64,000 nucleotides of DNA from Rhodococcus sp. PAMC28707 (GTDB lineage Bacteria; Actinomycetota; Actinomycetes; Mycobacteriales; Mycobacteriaceae), in NCBI RefSeq assembly GCF_004795915.1, contig NZ_CP039253.1, positions 4,429,501 through 4,493,500 on the forward strand, read 5' to 3'. Under the pieces are notes generated by a model. It ran no database searches. It had not been told where the DNA came from and worked only from the letters and a program-made list of their open reading frames with translations. Of this stretch, positions 58,262 to 64,000 are shown piece by piece. Made by a program: the position numbers and the translations under genes. Position 1 is the first letter of the stretch. Each line of letters starts with the position of its first letter.

Positions 58262-61258
58262 GTGGGACTGAATGCAGACGCGGTCCGCGGACCGTTGCGA
58301 CGTGCGATCGCAACTGCACAAAACGGACTGGAAGTCATCCGTTTGGGCGGGCTCGAAACCGAGGTCGATTCATCTCCCTTCAAGATCGTCGATCGAGAAC
58401 CGATGTACAAGTTGCGTCGTTATTTTCCCGACGCCTTGGGTACCGATTCCAGGCCTCCGGTCGTTCTCGTTCCGCCGATGATGGTGTCGGCGGACGTATA
58501 CGACGTGACCACCGACAATGGCGCCGCCGGGATTCTGCACAGGATGGGCCTCGACCCGTGGGTCGTCGATTTCGGTTCGCCCGACACCGAGGAGGGCGGT
58601 TGGAGTCGTACCCTCGCCGATCATGTCGTAGCCATCAGCGAGGTCATCGACAAGGTTCACGAGCACACCGGACGTGACGTCCACCTTGCTGGCTATTCTC
58701 AGGGTGGGATGTTCTGTTACCAAGCGGCTGCATATCGCGGTGGACGAAACCTGGCCAGCCTCATCACGTTCGGTGCTCCGGTCGACACGCTGGCAGCGCT
58801 GCCGCTCGGTATTCCAGCCGGTGTGGCGACGCGCGGCGCCGAGTTCCTTGCCGACCACGTATTCACGCGGCTGGCAGTGTCCGGGTGGATGGCCCGTACT
58901 GGATTTCAACTTCTCGATCCAGCCAAGACCGTGCGATCTCGGCTCGATTTTCTACGACAACTCCACGATCGCGAGGCGTTGCTCCCGCGCGAACCACAGC
59001 GTCGCTTCCTTGCTCTCGACGGCTGGGTCGCGTGGTCGGGTCCCGCTGTTGCGGAGCTTTTGAAGCAATTCGTGGTGCACAACAGAATGATGACCGGCGG
59101 GTTCGTCATCAAGGATCGCCTGCTCACGTTGTCGAATTTGACGGTTCCGGTTCTCGCGTTCATCGGCGAGGTCGACGACATCGGGCAGCCACTGGCCGTG
59201 CGCGGCATCAGGCGGGCGGCGCCGCGCGCAGAAGTGTACGAAAGTACGCTTCGCGCAGGGCATTTCGGGCTCGTAGTCGGGAGTTTGGCCGCATCGCAGA
59301 CGTGGCCGACAACGGGGGAGTGGGTTCGTTGGCGTGAAGGTCTTGGAGACAAGCCCGAAGCGGCGCACGAGATGATGTACGACGAGCACCAGGACACCGA
59401 GAGTGGTGTATCGGTGAGCAACCGGATAATCCACACTGCAGCCTCGATTGCCGAGGTTGGAGTAGGGGTCGGCCGTGGACTTGCTTCGGCTGCCGCCGGC
59501 GCGGTGCGTGGCACTCGCGAGATCTCCACCGAGGCTGTCCGAACTCTGCCGAGGCTGGCGCGACTCGGTCAGATGCAACCACACACTCTCGTGTCTTTGG
59601 GGCGACTCATCGCGGAACAGGGACGAAAGTCGCCCAACGGCGAGTGTTTCCTGTTCGACGACCGTGTCCACACCTACCGGGCCGTCAATGCTCGTATCGA
59701 CAACGTGGTCAGAGGTCTGCTCGCGTCGGGTGTAAGGCCGTCCGCTCGCATCGGCGTACTGATGGACACTCGCCCCAGCGCGCTGGCGGCCATCGCAGCT
59801 TTGTCACGTATCGGCGCTGTCGCAGTACTTTTCCCACCGGGTGGAGATCTCGAGAGCGCGCTGCGGGCGATCGACGTCGACACCGTCATCGCCGATCCCG
59901 AGAACATGAAAGCAGCGACTTCGGTGGCCGCCAACGTGCTCGTTCTGGGTGGCGGCGACGCTCGAACTCTCGATATGCACTCGGGTTCCGATGTCGTCGA
60001 TCTCGAATTGATCGATCCGGACTCGGTGCGATTGCCCGCGTGGTACTCGCCGGATCCTGGCCGTGCCCGGGAACTCGCAGTGGTGCTGTTCACCCCGACC
60101 GAGCGTGGGTTGGAACCGCGCTTCATTACCAACCATCGTTGGGCCCTGTCCGCGTTCGGCACTGCAACAGCAGCGGCTTTGGGTACTGGCGACACGGTGT
60201 ATTGCCTTGCCCCACTTCATCATTCTGCCGGACTGCTGGTCAGCGTGGGCGGCGCACTTGCGGGCGGTTCGCGCATAGCGCTCTCGCGGGGTCTCGAGCC
60301 GACCAGATTTGCCGAGGAAGTATCTCGGTACGGCGTCACTGTCATCAGTTACACCTGGGCGATGATGCAGGAAATCCTCGACGACGAGTTGTCGGCTCTG
60401 GACCTCAGTCACCCAGTTCGGCTGTTCATCGGGTCCGGAATGCCCGTCGGTCTCTGGAAGCGGACGCTGGAGCGATTCGCGCCTGCACGCGTACTCGAGT
60501 TCTATGCCTCCACCGAGAACGACGTCATCCTCGCCAACGTCGGCGGTTCGAAGATCGGCTCCAAGGGACGACCGCTTCCGGGGAGCGCCAGGGTGGCACT
60601 TGCCGCCTACGATCCGATCAACGGCCGGCTCGAGGAGGACGAGGACGGTTTCGTTCGCATGTGCCGAGACGATGAGGTCGGACTTCTACTGGGACGTCCG
60701 GGGAGCGACGGCGAGGTCACCAGTCCGCTGATGCGCGATGTCTTCCAGCCGGGAGACTCGTGGATTCCGACCGAGAATCTATTCCGACGCGACTCCGACG
60801 GGGACTTCTGGCTCGTCGATCGCAAGGACACCGTCGTGAAGACTCGACGCGGAGCGGTCTTCACTCAGCCGATCATCGACGCGTTCGGTGACGTCGAGGA
60901 TGTCGTGTCGGTTGTCGTGTACGGCGTCGATCCGATCGGTTCGAGCAGCGAACTTCATCGTTCGGATCGACGCATCGACGAGATTGCAGTCTGCGGGGTG
61001 TCGGTGCGGGGGGACAACTCGCTTCCGGTCAAAACTGTAGGCGATGTGCTGGCAGTGTTACTGCCGGCTCAGCGCCCTGACATCGTCCACATCGTCGACG
61101 AGATTTCGCTTTCTCGTGCGTTCCGGCCAAAGATGACCGAACTGCAGAAGGCTGGGGTTCCGGCTCCGGGTGTCAGGTCCTGGTACTACGACACCGACTC
61201 GGGGTCTTACCGACGGTTGACCAAAGCGGTTGTAGCCGAACAGTTCACGAAGAGCTGA
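58262..61258 (+). CDS. Alpha/beta hydrolase (lipase/PhaC-like) fused to an acyl-CoA synthetase-like domain
   Basis: The 998-residue protein has an N-terminal alpha/beta hydrolase related to polyhydroxyalkanoate synthases and lipases (nucleophile elbow G-Y-S-Q-G-G, Ser146; H near A-G-H-F-G-L), then, from about residue 430, an adenylate-forming domain with L-H-H-S-A-G-L-L, Y-A-S-T-E-N-D and D-R-K-D-T. The usual A3 P-loop (T-S-G-T-T-G-x-P-K) is replaced by F-T-P-T-E-R-G-L-E-P-R, so ligase activity is uncertain. In M. tuberculosis the counterpart Rv1683 is called a bifunctional acyl-CoA synthase/lipase. GTG 58262 has GGGAG 8 bases upstream; ATG 58232 is an alternative. Confidence 0.83.
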   Translation: MGLNADAVRGPLRRAIATAQNGLEVIRLGGLETEVDSSPFKIVDREPMYKLRRYFPDALGTDSRPPVVLVPPMMVSADVYDVTTDNGAAGILHRMGLDPWVVDFGSPDTEEGGWSRTLADHVVAISEVIDKVHEHTGRDVHLAGYSQGGMFCYQAAAYRGGRNLASLITFGAPVDTLAALPLGIPAGVATRGAEFLADHVFTRLAVSGWMARTGFQLLDPAKTVRSRLDFLRQLHDREALLPREPQRRFLALDGWVAWSGPAVAELLKQFVVHNRMMTGGFVIKDRLLTLSNLTVPVLAFIGEVDDIGQPLAVRGIRRAAPRAEVYESTLRAGHFGLVVGSLAASQTWPTTGEWVRWREGLGDKPEAAHEMMYDEHQDTESGVSVSNRIIHTAASIAEVGVGVGRGLASAAAGAVRGTREISTEAVRTLPRLARLGQMQPHTLVSLGRLIAEQGRKSPNGECFLFDDRVHTYRAVNARIDNVVRGLLASGVRPSARIGVLMDTRPSALAAIAALSRIGAVAVLFPPGGDLESALRAIDVDTVIADPENMKAATSVAANVLVLGGGDARTLDMHSGSDVVDLELIDPDSVRLPAWYSPDPGRARELAVVLFTPTERGLEPRFITNHRWALSAFGTATAAALGTGDTVYCLAPLHHSAGLLVSVGGALAGGSRIALSRGLEPTRFAEEVSRYGVTVISYTWAMMQEILDDELSALDLSHPVRLFIGSGMPVGLWKRTLERFAPARVLEFYASTENDVILANVGGSKIGSKGRPLPGSARVALAAYDPINGRLEEDEDGFVRMCRDDEVGLLLGRPGSDGEVTSPLMRDVFQPGDSWIPTENLFRRDSDGDFWLVDRKDTVVKTRRGAVFTQPIIDAFGDVEDVVSVVVYGVDPIGSSSELHRSDRRIDEIAVCGVSVRGDNSLPVKTVGDVLAVLLPAQRPDIVHIVDEISLSRAFRPKMTELQKAGVPAPGVRSWYYDTDSGSYRRLTKAVVAEQFTKS

Positions 61259-61364
61259 TAGACCCCCTGCAGGTAGTCGAGGGTGCGATGGATCGGTCAT
61301 CGGATAAGTTGATCGCACGGACTTCGCTCCGGCCAGGTAGGACAACATCGAGAGAAGGACTTCA

Positions 61365-61571
61365 GTGGCTATCGATCAGACGCTCCTCAGCATTCTTGCT
61401 TGCCCCGTAGACAAGGGGCCATTGTTACTCGTAGAGGGCGAACTGTTGTACAACCCCCGGCTGCAGCGCGCTTATCCGATCGAGAATGGGATTCCAGTGT
61501 TGTTGGTTGATGAGGCGCGCGACGTGGAACAGGCCGAGCACGAGACGATTGTGGCGCGGGCACAGTCCTAG
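61365..61571 (+). CDS. Trm112 family protein
   Basis: The 68-residue protein has L-S-I-L-A-C-P-V-D-K-G-P-L and Y-P-I-E-N-G-I-P-V-L-L, the Trm112 / UPF0434 zinc-ribbon-like fold. In eukaryotes Trm112 activates several methyltransferases; bacterial members may do the same. GTG 61365 lies 8 bases after GAGAAGGAC. The gene overlaps the convergent TetR gene by 4 bases. Confidence 0.88.
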   Translation: MAIDQTLLSILACPVDKGPLLLVEGELLYNPRLQRAYPIENGIPVLLVDEARDVEQAEHETIVARAQS

Positions 61572-62188
61572 TCGCTACCCTCGGGCATCGGCCCGGTGAG
61601 GTACCGCTGCAGGATTGGGGCTACCCAGTCGACAACCCGAGCGATGGGCATCGACGCCAGTGGTTCGAGCGCGAGTATGTGCCGGGTGAGCAGCAGTCCA
61701 GCCATCTGTGACGCAACGAGGTTCACGCGTTCGAGCGCCGAGCCGATTGGGCTGTCGACTCTTTTCGCGACGTCACGGAGTGCGACCTGCAATAGAAATG
61801 TACTGATCAAGGTTGTGTCCCCGGATGCGATCATGGATCGGAACGCTGCGATGGCGGCTTCACCATCTTCTGAGTCCCACACCCTCAGAATCGCCGTTGC
61901 CAGGGCGCGACCAAGGTTGTCGTTATCGGCAGTTGCGACAGGTTCCAGAACTTCAGCTGGGTCTGCGGGGAGTGCGATGGCTGCAACGAACAGGCCTCGT
62001 TTGGTGCCGAAGTAGTGGTGGACGAGTGCAGAGTCGACACCTGCATCGGTAGCGACGCTGCGGATGGAGGTCGTATCGAAACCGGACCGCGCGAAGCGGG
62101 TGCGAGCAGACGCAAGGATCGCCTCCCTGGTTTTCGATTGCCCGGGTCTTCGCCCTGATTTGCTTCCGGCACCGCTCGATTCGGTCAC
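61568..62188 (-). CDS. TetR-family transcriptional regulator
   Basis: The 206-residue protein has an N-terminal TetR helix-turn-helix (A-S-A-R-T-R-F-A-R-S-G-F-D-T-T-S-I-R-S-V-A, V-H-H-Y-F-G-T-K-R-G-L) and a helical ligand domain. GTG 62188 overlaps the stop of the ABC permease by 4 bases, so it is co-transcribed with the transporter it presumably represses. The operator pair at 63696-63725 is the likely target. Confidence 0.9.
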   Translation of the reverse strand: MTESSGAGSKSGRRPGQSKTREAILASARTRFARSGFDTTSIRSVATDAGVDSALVHHYFGTKRGLFVAAIALPADPAEVLEPVATADNDNLGRALATAILRVWDSEDGEAAIAAFRSMIASGDTTLISTFLLQVALRDVAKRVDSPIGSALERVNLVASQMAGLLLTRHILALEPLASMPIARVVDWVAPILQRYLTGPMPEGSD

Positions 62189-62940
62189 GGGGTTCTCCGT
62201 CGCAGCGTTGCCGCTCCAGCACAAAGGGCGAGCACGGTGAAGCCGGCGACTACCGCGATGTCGGCCCCCATTCGCCCAGTGACGCCGGTGTGCAGCGAGA
62301 CTTCCTGCAGTGCATCGACGGCGTAGGTGAGTGGCAGAAAGTTACTGATGATGTGCAGCCAGTCCGGCATCTGATCCCGCGGAACGAGCAAGCCACATAG
62401 GAAGAACTGCGGAAGCACTACCAAGGGCATGAACTGAACTGCCTGGAACTCGGTTTTCGCGAAGGCGCTGCACAGTAGGCCGATCGACACTCCCAACATC
62501 GCGACGAGTACAGAAATGACGACAACCCACACCGCTGGTCCGGCCGTCGTCAATCCGAGTGCCCCGAAAGTTACCGCGCAGGCGAGCAGGGCCTGACCGA
62601 GTGCAGCTACGGAGAATGCCGAGCCGTAACTCCCCAGCAACTCCAACTTCGACATAGGAGTCGTCAGTAGTCGTTCGAGCGTTCCCGAAGTTCGTTCGCG
62701 TTGCATCGCGATGGAGGTGATCAGGAACATCACCACGAAGGGGAGGACGCCGAGCATAGTTATTGCGATGCGGTCGAACAACGACTGCTGGCCGGCCGGT
62801 GTCGGGACGTTGGCGTACAGGAAGTAGAGCAGCACCATCAGTAGGGACGGGACCAGCAGGATCATTGCGACGGTTCGACGATCGGCCCGCAGTTGCCGCA
62901 GGATCCGCCCGGTACCTGCGGCGTAGATGCGCGCGCTCAC
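62185..62940 (-). CDS. ABC-2 type exporter permease
   Basis: The 251-residue protein has about six membrane segments and the DrrB/NodJ-like E-R-T-S-G-T-L-E-R-L-L-T-T-P segment and G-L-L-V-P-R-D-Q-M-P-D-W-L near the end. Together with the ATPase it forms a multidrug or lipid exporter. Its ATG overlaps the ATPase stop by 4 bases. Confidence 0.9.
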   Translation of the reverse strand: MSARIYAAGTGRILRQLRADRRTVAMILLVPSLLMVLLYFLYANVPTPAGQQSLFDRIAITMLGVLPFVVMFLITSIAMQRERTSGTLERLLTTPMSKLELLGSYGSAFSVAALGQALLACAVTFGALGLTTAGPAVWVVVISVLVAMLGVSIGLLCSAFAKTEFQAVQFMPLVVLPQFFLCGLLVPRDQMPDWLHIISNFLPLTYAVDALQEVSLHTGVTGRMGADIAVVAGFTVLALCAGAATLRRRTP

Positions 62941-63677
62941 GACGCCGCCTCGATCGGTGCGGTGGAAAGGATCAACGAGAGGAATGCTTGTTCGAGGCTG
63001 GTTTCCCCCGTCCGGGAGCGGAGTTCGGCTGGACTGAGCTCAGCCAGAATTTTGCCTTCGCGCATCAAGATCAGTCGACTGCAGTGATCGGCTTCTTCCA
63101 TGGCGTGACTGGATACCAGAATCGTGGTGCCGGATGCGGCGAGGTCGGCAAATCGTTTCCACAACTCGGCGCGGAGTACGGGATCCAGTCCGACGGTCGG
63201 TTCGTCGAGGACGATGAATTCGGGTTCGGCGACCAGTGCACTTGCCAGCGATACCCGACCCAGTTGACCTCCGGACAATTCACCCGCCGGCGATGATGCG
63301 TGGTCGGTCAGCCCGACGGACTCGATGGCGGAGTCCGCAGTAGCGGCGGTGCGCCCGAACAGCGCGGCAAAGTATGCGACGTTCTCGCGGACAGTCAGAT
63401 CCCCATAGACGCTGGGGGCCTGCGCTACGTAGCCGACTGTGGCGCGTAGGCGTTTGGACCCGGCAGGGAAGCCGAGCACGGTGACCGTTCCGCTCTGGAC
63501 TATTTGAGTACCGACGATGGCCCGCATCAACGTTGACTTTCCGCATCCGGAGGGTCCGAGAAGCCCCGTGATGGTGCCGCGTGGGATGGATAAGTTCACA
63601 TCATCGAGAGCCACTCTTTTTCGGCGTCGAACGGTGAGGTTCGTTATCTCGACGGCATTCACCGAATCGACAGACAT
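62937..63677 (-). CDS. ABC exporter ATP-binding protein
   Basis: The 246-residue ATPase has G-P-S-G-C-G-K-S-T, a Q-loop V-A-Q-A-P, signature L-S-G-G-Q-L-G-R and Walker B F-I-V-L-D-E-P-T-V-G-L-D-P. It drives the permease encoded next. AGGAGG lies 7 bases before ATG 63677. First gene of the unit ATPase-permease-TetR. Confidence 0.92.
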   Translation of the reverse strand: MSVDSVNAVEITNLTVRRRKRVALDDVNLSIPRGTITGLLGPSGCGKSTLMRAIVGTQIVQSGTVTVLGFPAGSKRLRATVGYVAQAPSVYGDLTVRENVAYFAALFGRTAATADSAIESVGLTDHASSPAGELSGGQLGRVSLASALVAEPEFIVLDEPTVGLDPVLRAELWKRFADLAASGTTILVSSHAMEEADHCSRLILMREGKILAELSPAELRSRTGETSLEQAFLSLILSTAPIEAAS

Positions 63678-63695
63678 AGCAGCGCCTCCTGGATC

Positions 63696-63725
63696 TCATC
63701 ATTTGATGATTTCATCGCATGATGA
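63696..63725 (-). promoter_or_regulatory. Tandem palindromic operator for the TetR regulator
   Basis: TCATCATTTGATGA (63696-63709) and TCATCGCATGATGA (63712-63725) are two copies of TCATCnnnTGATGA, 16 bases apart centre to centre. They lie directly upstream of the ATPase gene ribosome site, where bound repressor would block transcription. Confidence 0.65.
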
Positions 63726-63776
63726 ATTTATAACCCCGGCGATGGTCAGCGGTCAAGAGGCGGCATCATAGGACGC

Positions 63777-64000
63777 GTGGACCTGGCAGAACTCGAATGC
63801 GGTAATCCCCCGGAGATGGCACGACGGATACTCGGTGGCACTTTGACCGCTGGCGGCGTCGTGGTTCGAATCGTCGAAGTAGAGGCCTACGGCGGACCGA
63901 TCGACGGTCCGTGGCCGGACCCGGCCGCGCACTCGTATCGCGGGCAGACGAACCGCAACGCGGTGATGTTCGGATCCGCGGGTCGCCTGTACGTCTACCT
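63777..64000 (+). CDS. mpg: 3-methyladenine DNA glycosylase, 3' end outside the window
   Basis: Seventy-four codons are visible from GTG 63777: [27 protein letters not shown] and [12 protein letters not shown]. These are the AAG/MPG-type glycosylase motifs; E in V-E-A-Y and the downstream H-S-Y-R-G are active-site segments. It removes alkylated purines from DNA. The product should be about 200 residues. The promoter is divergent from the ABC exporter unit. Confidence 0.9.
   Translation, partial: MDLAELECGNPPEMARRILGGTLTAGGVVVRIVEVEAYGGPIDGPWPDPAAHSYRGQTNRNAVMFGSAGRLYVY

Overview
The window is GC-rich, densely coded actinobacterial chromosome. Protein content and gene order point to Rhodococcus or a close Nocardiaceae relative. 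The order pdtaR, polA, rpsA, coaE, DUF402 gene, uvrB, universal stress gene, MBL hydrolase, uvrA, DUF1844 gene, infC-rpmI-rplT, rRNA methylase, pheST, argCJBDF-R-GH, hydrolase/acyl-CoA ligase, Trm112, TetR/ABC and mpg matches, from memory, the Rv1626-Rv1688 segment of Mycobacterium tuberculosis. No phage, insertion sequence or CRISPR array is visible, so this is core chromosome with lineage-specific inserts.

Layout. 1-3.9 kb: a cut-off NTF2-like gene, a family-6 type DNA glycosylase, a DUF1772/NmrA pair with a divergent AraC regulator, and small orphan genes. 4.0-6.8 kb: a compact divergent module of a group III truncated haemoglobin, a regulator with a four-cysteine C-terminal domain, a cupin/hemerythrin-like/DUF2249 protein and a membrane protein, sharing an AT-rich palindrome; it looks like a nitric-oxide or iron-sulfur stress unit. 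6.9-13.6 kb: an odd tRNA-Leu, the ANTAR regulator pdtaR, and a branched-chain amino-acid (Liv-type) ABC transporter. 13.8-24.3 kb: polA, thioredoxin, a 2H phosphoesterase, an isopropylmalate dehydrogenase-like enzyme, a glutamate-type ABC transporter, a methyltransferase and rpsA. 24.4-29.8 kb: coaE fused to a GrpB domain, DUF402, uvrB and a SCO6745-like gene. 29.8-38.8 kb: a peptidase-ABC ATPase fusion with its permease, a universal stress protein, a HelD/HelR-type RNA polymerase ATPase, a DoxX protein carrying sixteen 11-residue repeats, and an MBL hydrolase. 39-49.5 kb: uvrA, the infC-rpmI-rplT operon behind a transcription attenuator, a SpoU rRNA methylase and pheST. 49.5-58.1 kb: the whole arginine operon, nearly all genes joined by 1-4 bp overlaps. 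58.2-64 kb: a two-domain hydrolase/acyl-CoA-ligase-like protein, Trm112, a TetR-controlled ABC exporter and the start of mpg.

Many genes appear leaderless: a TANNNT-like -10 hexamer lies 7-8 bases before the start codon of globin, its regulator, the cupin gene, polA, coaE, DUF402, uvrB, the peptidase-ABC fusion, the MBL hydrolase and argC. This spacing was used to choose several starts. All family assignments come from reading the translated sequence; no database search was run.
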